Below, one piece after another: positions 16,840 to 25,251 of a stretch of 28,831 nucleotides of DNA. Source of the stretch: UBA668 sp038234785 (lineage in GTDB: Bacteria; Actinomycetota; Acidimicrobiia; Acidimicrobiales; Ilumatobacteraceae). Both the position numbers and the translations under genes were made by a program. The stretch spans positions 1 through 28,831 of the forward strand of contig JBBQTC010000054.1 in NCBI GenBank assembly GCA_038234785.1. The letters run 5' to 3'. The stretch's first letter is position 1. The number at the start of each line of letters is the position of its first letter. Under the pieces are notes generated by a model, which was not told the origin of the DNA, did no database searches, and saw only the letters and a program-made list of their open reading frames with translations.

Positions 16840-17886
16840 TCAGGGTTCGGCGACGGCGAAGACCGTGCTCGGGCCCTCGAGCACGACGCTCTCACCGGGG
16901 GCGAGGTACCCCGCTTCGCCGTGATGGAGCGGTCCGGCGTCGCCGTCGGTGCACAACAGCAGCGCTCGGGTGGCCGCCGTGTACGGCAGGGCGCCGGTCA
17001 CATCGAGCCGGTCGAGCAGGAACGGCGCACCGGGTGCGACGTAACGCCACCGATCAGGGCTCATCTCGGTGGCGCGCACGACGGGATCGGCGAGGGGCTC
17101 GAAGCGCAGGACCCGGAGGAGCTCGTCGACGTCGACGTGTTTGACGGTGAGGCCACCGCGCACGACGTTGTCGCTGGCACCCATGACCTCGACGCCGACC
17201 CCGTGGAGATAGGCGTGCAGCGTGCCAGGACCGAGGAACAGCGCCTCGCCTGGCTGCAGGAGCACCCGGTTGAGGAACAGCGTGACCACAACGCTGGGGT
17301 CGCCGGGGTACAGGCGCTCGAGACGGGTGACGAGCTCGGCCTGTGGTGTGGGATGGCCGACACACGCGTCGACGACCGGAGCAGCATCGATCGTGCGTCG
17401 GTAGAGACCGGTGATCGCTGCCTCGAGGCCCGACTGGCGCAGGTGCCCGGCGAGTTCGTCCGCGCCGATCGAGTGCAGCAGCGCCTCCGTGTCACCCAGT
17501 GGCCGGAACCCACACAGCGCTTCGAACGGCGACAGCGCGCACACCAGCTCCGGTTTGGCGGATGCGTCGCGATACACCCGCCGCTCGTCGCCGAGGGACA
17601 TGCCGGCGTCGTTCTCACGGGCGAAGCCTGCGGCCGCGGTGTCGGCATCGGGATGAGCTTGCAGCGAGAGTGGCTGCTGGGCGGCGATCAGCTTGAGGAG
17701 GAACGGAAGCTCGCCGGCGACGTCCAGGAGTGGTTGTCCGCCGTCGACCACGGCCGGCCCACCTGGGTGGGTGCCGAGCCACCACTCGGCCCAGGGCCGA
17801 CCATCGGTCGCCTGCCCGAGGATCCGGGGAATCGCGACGGGGTCGCCCCATGCGTAGTGCTGCACGACGCCACGGAGCGGGCGCAT
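16840..17886 (-). CDS. manA: Mannose-6-phosphate isomerase, class I
   Basis: Encodes 348 residues. The enzyme interconverts mannose 6-phosphate and fructose 6-phosphate, linking glycolysis to GDP-mannose and mannolipid synthesis. The cupin zinc site is visible: Q76 and H78 in LQAHPD, E113 in AKPELV, and H224 in GTLHAYLHG. The catalytic Arg is R243 in DNVVRGGLT. The N-terminus MRPLRGVVQHYAWGDP is the family pattern and fixes the ATG at 17886; the upstream part of the open frame lies inside nucS and is not real. It begins 2 bp after the nucS stop, so the two are almost certainly co-transcribed. Confidence 0.95.
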   Translation of the reverse strand: MRPLRGVVQHYAWGDPVAIPRILGQATDGRPWAEWWLGTHPGGPAVVDGGQPLLDVAGELPFLLKLIAAQQPLSLQAHPDADTAAAGFARENDAGMSLGDERRVYRDASAKPELVCALSPFEALCGFRPLGDTEALLHSIGADELAGHLRQSGLEAAITGLYRRTIDAAPVVDACVGHPTPQAELVTRLERLYPGDPSVVVTLFLNRVLLQPGEALFLGPGTLHAYLHGVGVEVMGASDNVVRGGLTVKHVDVDELLRVLRFEPLADPVVRATEMSPDRWRYVAPGAPFLLDRLDVTGALPYTAATRALLLCTDGDAGPLHHGEAGYLAPGESVVLEGPSTVFAVAEP

Positions 17887-17888
17887 CG

Positions 17889-18548
17889 TCAGAACAGCCT
17901 CAAGTCGTCGGGACGCATTCCGCGCAGCTCGTCGTAGTCGACCTCGACCACTCGGAACCCACGGGCTTCGGCGAGCACCCGGGCTTGCGGCTTCACGCTC
18001 TGGGCGACGAAGACGCCGCGCACGGCACCGAGCGAGGAGTCGAGATGCAGCCGCTCGATGTAGCGCGCCAGCTGCTCGACCCCATCGATGTCCCCCCGAC
18101 GCTTGACCTCGATGGCGACGACCTGGCCGGCGTCGTCCCGGCACACCAGGTCGATCGGGCCGATGGCGGTGGGGTACTCGCGGCGCACGAGAGTCAGGCC
18201 GACCTCGATCGCGTGCGGCGAGGCAGCGAGCAGTTCCTGGAGGTGTGCCTCGACACCGTCCTTCTGCAACCCGGGATCGTCGCCGAACTCGTGGCTGGCC
18301 TCGGTCAGCACCTCGAGGAGCCGGATCGTGAGCTCCTCGCCCTTCGGGTTGACCACGGTCCAGTGGTCACCGTGGTCCGTCAGCGTGTTGGGTGCGTTCA
18401 TCCAGTTGAGCGGCTTGTACGCGCCGCCGTCGGCGTGGATCGCGACGCATCCGTCGGCCTTCACCATGATCAGGCGAACAGCCTCGGGAAGGTGGGCATC
18501 GAGTCGACCTCGGTAGTCGACAGTGCAGCGGGCAACGACGAGACGCAC
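17889..18548 (-). CDS. nucS: Mismatch-specific endonuclease NucS/EndoMS
   Basis: Encodes 219 residues from a GTG. NucS is the mismatch repair nuclease of actinobacteria and some archaea that lack MutS/MutL; it cuts both strands at G-T, T-T and G-G mismatches. The N-terminal domain (1-90) has ADGCVAIHADGGAYKPLNWM. The RecB-like nuclease domain has E100 in GVEAHLQ, D133 in GPIDLVCRD, E147 and K149 in AIEVKRRG and Q159 in VEQLARY. The C-terminus DDLRLF matches the clamp-binding tail known in this family. The start codon lies 8 nt behind TAGGGT, suggesting its own leaderless promoter. ABC1 kinase lies upstream (24 bp) and manA downstream (2 bp). Confidence 0.96.
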   Translation of the reverse strand: MRLVVARCTVDYRGRLDAHLPEAVRLIMVKADGCVAIHADGGAYKPLNWMNAPNTLTDHGDHWTVVNPKGEELTIRLLEVLTEASHEFGDDPGLQKDGVEAHLQELLAASPHAIEVGLTLVRREYPTAIGPIDLVCRDDAGQVVAIEVKRRGDIDGVEQLARYIERLHLDSSLGAVRGVFVAQSVKPQARVLAEARGFRVVEVDYDELRGMRPDDLRLF

Positions 18549-18556
18549 GGAGATCG

Positions 18557-18562
18557 ACCCTA
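18557..18562 (-). promoter_or_regulatory. Leaderless-type -10 box before nucS
   Basis: On the minus strand TAGGGT is followed by 8 nt (CGATCTCC) and the GTG start of nucS at 18548. No Shine-Dalgarno is present. It lies in the 24-bp gap after the ABC1 kinase stop codon and would allow nucS-manA to be transcribed independently of the kinase gene. Confidence 0.4.
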
Positions 18563-18572
18563 GTCAGCGTGT

Positions 18573-20165
18573 TCAGCGGCCGACATGATCCCTCATCCGC
18601 TTCTGGATGAGCTCCCGTCGGGCCTGCAACTCGCGGTAGGTGAGACTGTCGGTGGTGGCATCGACACCGAAGCCGGCCTTGACGCCGTCCATGTTCAGCG
18701 CCACGGCGGTGTGGTCGATGCCCAGCTCGCGCCCCAGCCGTTCGCCGTGGCGTTCGGCGAACATCAGGGAGATCTTGCCGATCTCCGCGAGCAGATCGAG
18801 ATCCGGGGCGAGTCGGGCCATCGCCCCATCGAGGAACACCATGTTCTTGACGTACAGCATGAGCTCCTTGGGGAGCTTGGCGCCGTAGCCGAGCAGGGCC
18901 TTGACGACGCGCTGCACCTCGGCGACGAGCTCCTCGCCGCTGAGCGTCGTGGGATCGATCGGTTCCTGATCGAGACGCAGGTCGCGGATGACGGCATCGA
19001 GGTCGGTGTCGGCGGGGAGCGCACCGAGGTCTCGCATCGCGGCCATCTGGCCCTTCACGTCGTTGGTGGTGGCGCCGAGCATCATCCGCAGGAACGCCAG
19101 GCGGCGCTCGTCGGACAGGCGACCGACGATGCCGAAGTCGAGCAGGGCCGTGCGGCCGTCGGGGAGCACGAAGAGGTTGCCGCCGTGCAGGTCGCCGTGG
19201 AACACGCCGTAGACCATCGCGCCCTCCATCAGTGCGACCATCGCCGTGCGAACGACGGCCTCGGTGTCGATGCCGGCGTCCTTCATCCCGACGACGTCGT
19301 CGAAGTTGAAGCCGCTGACCCGCTGCATCACCAGCACCCGTCGGGTGACGAGCGTGGGGTGCGGGCGCGGCACCACGTAGCCGTGATTGCCGAGCTCGTG
19401 CAACATCGCGGCGACGTCGATCATGTTGGCGGCTTCCATCCGGAAGTCGAGCTCCTCCACGATGGTCTCCGCGAACAGCTCCACGAGTGCGGGAGGGTTG
19501 GCGAGCGATGCGATCGGGATGCGGCCCACGAGGAACGGCGCCAGCCAGGCCATGACGCGCAGGTCCTTGTGGACGAGTGCCGACACGGCCGGACGCTGCA
19601 CCTTGACGACGACCTCCTCGCCGGTGCACAGCGTGGCTGCGTGCACCTGGGCGATGGACGCGGCGGCGAGCGGGGTGGGATCGAAGAACGAGAAGACGTC
19701 GTCCAGGCGTGCGCCGAGGTCGCCTTCGACGACGGTGCGCACGACCGCGAACGGCTCGGCGGGCACCTGATCGCGGCACTTCTTGAACTCGTCGACCAGC
19801 TCGGCGGGGAACAGGCCTTCGCCACTGGAGATGATCTGTCCGAGCTTGATGTACGTCGGTCCGAGCTGCTCGGCGGCCCGACGCAGACGTAGCGAGATGT
19901 CGGCGCGGCTCGCCTCCACCGTGGTGAACTTCCCTCGTCGCTTTCTCACCAGCCACGGCACCACCGCACTCGCCAGGACTCGTACGACTCGCACCACTCG
20001 TCCACCCGGCGGGACGCGACCGGGCCGGGTGAGGCTCGGCACTTCCGCCTGCGCGGCCGAGCGGAGGTGATCTGCGAGCGACAGCCAGCGGATCTCGTCG
20101 CGTTGGAGCGTCCAGGGGCCGTCTTCGGTGAATGCGGCCCACTTGCGGTCGTCCAGCACGGTCAT
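18573..20165 (-). CDS. ABC1/UbiB-family atypical kinase
   Basis: Encodes 530 residues. The UbiB/ADCK family are atypical protein-kinase-like ATPases tied to quinone and isoprenoid lipid handling. Motifs in order: KLGQ (107-110) within IKLGQIISSGEGLFP, the Ala-rich nucleotide loop AAAS (167-170) before IAQVH, K188 in VVVKVQRP, E238 in EELDFRMEAAN, H323-G-D325 and N330 in FHGDLHGGNLF, and D343-F-G. No C-terminal membrane pair of the UbiB type is obvious. The ATG at 20165 opens after GATCAT plus 6 nt; the much longer open frame upstream overlaps the divergent gene and lacks family similarity. Quinone synthesis genes are not adjacent, so the substrate is unknown. Confidence 0.92.
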   Translation of the reverse strand: MTVLDDRKWAAFTEDGPWTLQRDEIRWLSLADHLRSAAQAEVPSLTRPGRVPPGGRVVRVVRVLASAVVPWLVRKRRGKFTTVEASRADISLRLRRAAEQLGPTYIKLGQIISSGEGLFPAELVDEFKKCRDQVPAEPFAVVRTVVEGDLGARLDDVFSFFDPTPLAAASIAQVHAATLCTGEEVVVKVQRPAVSALVHKDLRVMAWLAPFLVGRIPIASLANPPALVELFAETIVEELDFRMEAANMIDVAAMLHELGNHGYVVPRPHPTLVTRRVLVMQRVSGFNFDDVVGMKDAGIDTEAVVRTAMVALMEGAMVYGVFHGDLHGGNLFVLPDGRTALLDFGIVGRLSDERRLAFLRMMLGATTNDVKGQMAAMRDLGALPADTDLDAVIRDLRLDQEPIDPTTLSGEELVAEVQRVVKALLGYGAKLPKELMLYVKNMVFLDGAMARLAPDLDLLAEIGKISLMFAERHGERLGRELGIDHTAVALNMDGVKAGFGVDATTDSLTYRELQARRELIQKRMRDHVGR

Positions 20166-20236
20166 CCCTGCATGATCGCAGCCAATTCGCCGAACTGCCA
20201 CGCGAGCCCTGGTGTTCCCGGGCACGTTGCCATGGC

Positions 20237-20270
20237 TATCATCCGCCCACCAGCGACGTCGTGGGGGGAC
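20237..20270 (+). promoter_or_regulatory. Possible -10 box and Shine-Dalgarno before the PEP-utilising enzyme gene
   Basis: TATCAT at 20237-20242 is the best -10 match in the 108-bp divergent gap, without a convincing -35. A G-run GGGGGG followed by AC (20263-20270) lies just upstream of the ATG at 20274 and probably acts as the ribosome binding site, so this gene would have a leader of about 25 nt. Confidence 0.3.
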
Positions 20271-20273
20271 CTC

Positions 20274-21941
20274 ATGGGTGACAAGTACTACGTGACCGAC
20301 ACCGACCTGTCCGCACGCTTCCCGATCTACACCAGGGCGAACGTGGGGGAGGTGTTCCCGGATCCGGTGACGCCACTCACCAGTGACACGGCGCTGTTCG
20401 CCGCCGAGCTCGGATGGCGCGACGCGTGGGTCCGCATGGGTGCCTTCGATCCCGACGAGTTCCCCGACGACATCTTCTGTCAGCTCGGTGTGCAGGGTGG
20501 CTACTGCTACCTCAATGCGTCGTTGATCCGCTTGTTCGGCGAACGGGCTCCGGGATTGAGCTGGCAGATGATGGACGAGCAGTTCTTCGGGGCGCAACCC
20601 GGCATCCCGCCGTATGAGGAGATGGACGGCGATGTGCGCCCCGATCTCGCCGAGAAGATCGGCGCGACGTTCGGATGGGTGTTGGCTCAGCACAGCCTCG
20701 GGGCGCTCGAGGAGCTGACCCGGGATCGCCTCGAGACCAAGGCCCTGCGCGACGACCGACCCGACGTGGCGGCGCTCACCAACGATCAACTCTGGCAGCG
20801 CTTCCTCGACATGGTGCCCGTGCACCGGCGGATGTTCGCCCAGCACCTGTTCACCACCTACATGGCAACGGTTCCGGTCGGCATCATCAGTGCGGTCGCC
20901 GCTGCCGTCGGTCGGCCCGACCTCGTGATGCCGATCATCTCCGGGATCGGCGAGGTCGATTCCGCCGAGCCGAGCCATGCGATGTGGGCACTGTCACGAC
21001 TCGACCCGGGGTCATCGGAGTTCGACCAGGGCTTCGCCGAGTTCTTGTACGAGTACGGAAGTCGCGGGCCGAACGAATGGGAGTCACGCTCGCCGTCGTG
21101 GGAGACGAGGCCGGCGCTCGCGCTCGCCGCGATCGACCGCATGCGTCAGGCGCCGGACTCGGCGAACCCCTCCGGGCATCATGCCGAACGGGCAGCCGAA
21201 CGAGCGACCTCGTCCGCCGAACTGTTGGCGATGGTCGCCCCCGATCCCGACACGCACGGCCAGCTTGCCGCAGCCATCGCCTGCTCGGCCGCATGGCTCC
21301 CCGGACGGGAGCGGACCAAGACCAACAACATCCGCGTCATCCACGAGATGCGGATCGCGATGCGCGAGGTGGGGCGCCGGATGGTCGAGGTCGGCGCGTT
21401 CGACGAGATCGAGGACTTCGGCTTCGTCCGCCAGGCGGAGATCGAGCAACTGTTCGCCGACCCGAAATCGCTCGCTGCCACGGTGCGAGCACGGCGGGCC
21501 GAGTACATGCAGTTGGAGCAGCTGGAGCCGCCTTTCGTGTTCGTCGGTCGCACCGACGGCCCCGACACGTGGCAGCGCCGCGACGCCGTCGCCTCCAACC
21601 GGCTCGGTGCCGGCGAGGTCATGGCCGGAATGCCCGGCTGCCCCGGTCAGGCCGAAGGCATCGCACGGGTGATCCTCGACAGCAACGATCCGTTCGCGCT
21701 GCAGCCCGGCGACATCCTCGTCGCCCCGATCACCGATCCGTCATGGACCCCGCTGTTCGTGCCAGCGGCAGGGGTGGTGGTCGACGTCGGCGCTCCGTTG
21801 AGCCACGCCATCATCGTGTCGCGCGAGTTGGGGATCCCCTGCGTCATCAGCGCCACGGGGGCAACCCGACGGATTCCGAACGGAGCACGAATCAGGGTCG
21901 ACGGCAGCACCGGCGTGGTCACCATTCTCGAACTTCCCTAG
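20274..21941 (+). CDS. PEP-utilising enzyme homologue without the ATP-grasp domain
   Basis: Encodes 555 residues. The C-terminal ~90 residues are a PEP-utiliser mobile (swivelling phosphohistidine) domain: GDILVAPITDPSWTPLFVPAAGVV, then PLSHAIIVSRELGIPCVI with the phosphorylatable H511. The preceding part (from about residue 18, TRANVGEVFPDPVTPLTSD) resembles the middle region of rifampin phosphotransferase and PEP synthase-like proteins. The N-terminal ATP-binding domain (PPDK_N) found in those enzymes is missing, so the protein either works with a separate ATP-grasp partner, as in phenylphosphate synthase, or has another role. No partner gene is nearby. The upstream open frame overlaps the ABC1 kinase gene and is not used. 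It is 54 bp ahead of the MFS gene. Confidence 0.8.
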   Translation: MGDKYYVTDTDLSARFPIYTRANVGEVFPDPVTPLTSDTALFAAELGWRDAWVRMGAFDPDEFPDDIFCQLGVQGGYCYLNASLIRLFGERAPGLSWQMMDEQFFGAQPGIPPYEEMDGDVRPDLAEKIGATFGWVLAQHSLGALEELTRDRLETKALRDDRPDVAALTNDQLWQRFLDMVPVHRRMFAQHLFTTYMATVPVGIISAVAAAVGRPDLVMPIISGIGEVDSAEPSHAMWALSRLDPGSSEFDQGFAEFLYEYGSRGPNEWESRSPSWETRPALALAAIDRMRQAPDSANPSGHHAERAAERATSSAELLAMVAPDPDTHGQLAAAIACSAAWLPGRERTKTNNIRVIHEMRIAMREVGRRMVEVGAFDEIEDFGFVRQAEIEQLFADPKSLAATVRARRAEYMQLEQLEPPFVFVGRTDGPDTWQRRDAVASNRLGAGEVMAGMPGCPGQAEGIARVILDSNDPFALQPGDILVAPITDPSWTPLFVPAAGVVVDVGAPLSHAIIVSRELGIPCVISATGATRRIPNGARIRVDGSTGVVTILELP

Positions 21942-21980
21942 CCCCACGCTCCCGACTCGGAGTCGACGCGGAGCGCTGGA

Positions 21981-21986
21981 TACGGT
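21981..21986 (+). promoter_or_regulatory. Leaderless-type -10 box before the MFS gene
   Basis: TACGGT is followed by 9 nt and the GTG at 21996. No Shine-Dalgarno is present in the 54-bp gap after the PEP-utilising enzyme gene. No clear -35 element was found. Confidence 0.35.
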
Positions 21987-21995
21987 CACCGTCCA

Positions 21996-23450
<1,455 letters not shown>

Positions 23451-23546
23451 GAGATCGCCGGCGCTGAGCGCAGGCTTCTGGCTGCAGACAGCTTGAGCGC
23501 GTTCGGGGACACTCCGAATTCATTAGGGTCGACGAGAGCCGACGGG

Positions 23547-23572
23547 TACGGTCCTCGATTCGGACGAAAGGA
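23547..23572 (+). promoter_or_regulatory. -10 box and ribosome binding site of the alpha/beta hydrolase gene
   Basis: TACGGT (23547-23552) is a -10 candidate and AAAGGA (23567-23572) a Shine-Dalgarno 5 nt before the ATG at 23578. In contrast to many genes here, this one would have a leader of about 20 nt. Nothing else is recognised in the 127-bp gap 23451-23577. Confidence 0.4.
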
Positions 23573-23577
23573 TCTGG

Positions 23578-24474
23578 ATGTCAAGGGCACTCCTTCCGGG
23601 CGGCACCGCCCTCGAGTACGAGACGTTCGGTGAGCCGGCCGACCCGGCCATCCTGCTCATCGCCGGGTTCGGCGCTCAGATGCTCTCCTGGGACAGCGGC
23701 TTCTGCGAGGGCCTTGCCCGACGCGGCCGATTCGTGGTCCGTTTCGACAACCGAGACACCGGCTTGTCGACCAAGTTCGAGCAACACCGGGTCGATCTGC
23801 ACGATCTGATCGGAGCGGCATCCATCGGCGATCTCGAGACGGTGCGATCACTTGCTCCCTACCGCCTCGCGGACCTCGCCGATGACGGCGCCGCCCTCGC
23901 TCGCGCGCTCGGTCTCGACCAGGTCCACGTGGTCGGGGCGTCGATGGGCGGCATGGTCGCCCAGCTCGTCGCGATCCGTCACCCGGAGCTCGTGACCACG
24001 TTGACCTCGATGATGTCGTCGACCGGCTCGCCTGATGTCGGTGAGTCGACCCCTGAGGCGTTCGCTGCGCTCATGAAGCCGATGGCGCCCGACCGCGCTG
24101 GCTACGTCGCCGACTTGGTTGCGAGCTCTCGCGTGTGGGCGTCGAAGCGCTACTTCGACGAGAGCTCGGCGTCTGTTCTCGCAGCGGCGAGCTACGACCG
24201 GGGCCTCTGCCCTGAAGGAACGACCCGCCAGCTCGCGGCGGTGCTCGCGACCGGGTCACTGGAGGGGGAACTCGCACAGCTACGGCTCCCGGTGCTGGTG
24301 ATCCACGGCACCGACGACACGCTCATCACCCCGAGCGGCGGACAACGTACCGCCGAGGTGATCCCCGGTGCCGAGCTCATGATCGTCACCGACATGGGCC
24401 ACGACCGACCCGAGCCGCTCTGGCCGATCCTCTGGGACGCGATCGAGACTCACACAGCCCGGGTTCGGGACTGA
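23578..24474 (+). CDS. Alpha/beta-fold hydrolase
   Basis: Encodes 298 residues. The alpha/beta-hydrolase fold is clear: an oxyanion-side loop LLIAGFGAQMLSWD (26-39), RFDNRDTGLS (55-64), the nucleophile elbow G120-A-S122-M-G-G, the acid D247 in HGTDDTLI and the base H275 in DMGHDRP. The N-terminus GTALEYETFGEPADPAILLI is typical of esterase/epoxide-hydrolase-like members. No signal peptide is visible, so it is probably cytoplasmic. The substrate cannot be predicted; related proteins are often annotated as esterases or tetracenomycin-type polyketide methylesterases. It converges with the small ORF and lipoprotein genes that follow. Confidence 0.88.
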   Translation: MSRALLPGGTALEYETFGEPADPAILLIAGFGAQMLSWDSGFCEGLARRGRFVVRFDNRDTGLSTKFEQHRVDLHDLIGAASIGDLETVRSLAPYRLADLADDGAALARALGLDQVHVVGASMGGMVAQLVAIRHPELVTTLTSMMSSTGSPDVGESTPEAFAALMKPMAPDRAGYVADLVASSRVWASKRYFDESSASVLAAASYDRGLCPEGTTRQLAAVLATGSLEGELAQLRLPVLVIHGTDDTLITPSGGQRTAEVIPGAELMIVTDMGHDRPEPLWPILWDAIETHTARVRD

Positions 24475-24505
24475 ACGACCAAGCCCAGCAACGCGAAAGA
24501 GGACT

Positions 24506-24631
24506 TCACCCAGTACCGGCGATCTGACGCGCAAGCGCGTCGCGGCGGAGCCGGGCCTCCTCGTCACGGTGCTCACCGGTATCAGTTCGATACCGCAGTT
24601 GTCTGAGGTGACGCGGCGTGGCCGCGCTCAC
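24506..24631 (-). CDS. Possible 41-residue basic protein coupled to the lipoprotein gene
   Basis: A GTG at 24631 overlaps the lipoprotein stop as GTGA and opens 41 codons ending in TGA at 24506-24508. The product is hydrophilic and Arg/Glu/Asp-rich, with RHLRQLRYRTDTGEHRDEEA followed by a helical RLRRDALARQIAG. The overlap is the arrangement of translationally coupled genes. Two perfect hairpins, 24526-24541 (GACGCG/CGCGTC) and 24577-24595 (CGGTATC/GATACCG), lie inside it, so the region may instead be a structured 3' untranslated or termination zone. I recognise no family. Apart from this ORF the gap 24475-24627 holds nothing else. Confidence 0.35.
   Translation of the reverse strand: MSAATPRHLRQLRYRTDTGEHRDEEARLRRDALARQIAGTG
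24577..24595. terminator. Perfect 7-bp hairpin between convergent genes
   Basis: CGGTATC (24577-24583) pairs with GATACCG (24589-24595) around the loop AGTTC. A second hairpin GACGCG-CAAG-CGCGTC lies at 24526-24541. They sit between the hydrolase stop (+) and the lipoprotein stop (-). Neither has a U-run, so factor-independent termination is only a possibility. Confidence 0.3.
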
Positions 24632-25182
24632 GTGGCCATCTCCACGGAACAGCCGCCCGGGTAGTCCGCGACCGGAGCGCAGATCACCAGTTTCAAGGGG
24701 AACACCATCGTGTGATGGCCGTCGGCGTCCGTATAGCTGACGCGAACACCGTTGGCCGACAGAGCGCCGGGCGAGTTGATCGTGATGCCGACGACGAGTT
24801 CGACATCGCCCAGGAGGACGCCCGTTTCATTCTTTCGAGTGACGGACGGGTGGACGACCCGCGCCGATGCGTCGCGGGCGCCGGCGGGTGGGAACGGTTC
24901 CAGGTAGGGGATCGAGCTGTCGACGTCATAGAGCACCCAGCCGGTGAGTGTCAGGCCGTCGTCCATGTGTTGCAGCGAGACGTCATCGATCGTGGCGTCG
25001 CCGCGGCTGGTGTTGACGAGCATCATCGGGCCGCCGAATCCGACGGTCGTCCCGACCTCGGTGGGATGACCGATGCCCACGCTGTCGTTCCATGGGCTCG
25101 TCGAGAGCGCGCCCGGACTCGAGTTTCCCCCGCAGGCAGCCAGCAGCACGCCAACAGTCGCGAACCACGCTCGAACACGCAC
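24628..25182 (-). CDS. Predicted lipoprotein, function unknown
   Basis: Encodes 184 residues from a GTG. The N-terminus MRVRAWFATVGVLLAACGG is a lipoprotein signal with lipobox L-A-A-C17. The mature part alternates short beta-like stretches (TTVGFGGPMMLVN, GDATIDDVSLQHMD, GLTLTGWVLYDVD, VELVVGITINSPG, GVRVSYTDADGHH), which suggests an extracellular immunoglobulin-like sandwich, and has two Cys near the C-terminus (VICAPVADYPGGC) that may form a disulfide. It lies 69 bp after the large membrane protein gene, with a hairpin between, and overlaps the small ORF by four bases. I recognise no named family. Extracytoplasmic location is inferred from the signal. Confidence 0.7.
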   Translation of the reverse strand: MRVRAWFATVGVLLAACGGNSSPGALSTSPWNDSVGIGHPTEVGTTVGFGGPMMLVNTSRGDATIDDVSLQHMDDGLTLTGWVLYDVDSSIPYLEPFPPAGARDASARVVHPSVTRKNETGVLLGDVELVVGITINSPGALSANGVRVSYTDADGHHTMVFPLKLVICAPVADYPGGCSVEMAT

Positions 25183-25223
25183 ATCACATGATGGCGCAGA
25201 ATGCTGCTCCGAGAAAGCGACAG

Positions 25224-25250
25224 GTTTGCCTGCGTCGAGCGCAGGAAAAC
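25224..25250. terminator. Hairpin directly after the large membrane protein gene
   Basis: CCTGCG (25229-25234) pairs with CGCAGG (25240-25245) around TCGAG, and after one mismatch GTTT (25224-25227) pairs with AAAC (25247-25250). It begins 1 bp beyond the TAA stop of the minus-strand membrane protein gene. The short T/A arms give a weak U-stretch, so it is a plausible intrinsic terminator separating that gene from the lipoprotein gene. Confidence 0.45.
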
Positions 25251-25251
25251 G

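Noticed and set aside
16840..17937. Long + strand open frames opposite manA
   Set aside because: They run antisense to a complete mannose-6-phosphate isomerase with all metal ligands intact and have no recognisable domains.
20166..20978. Upstream extension of the ABC1 kinase frame by 271 codons
   Set aside because: It overlaps the divergent PEP-utilising enzyme gene, has no kinase-family similarity, and the ATG at 20165 gives the usual family N-terminus.
24571..24610. tRNA T-arm-like sequence with AGTTCGATA
   Set aside because: The five bases on each side of TTCGATA do not pair and no acceptor, D or anticodon arms are present; it is a plain 7-bp hairpin.
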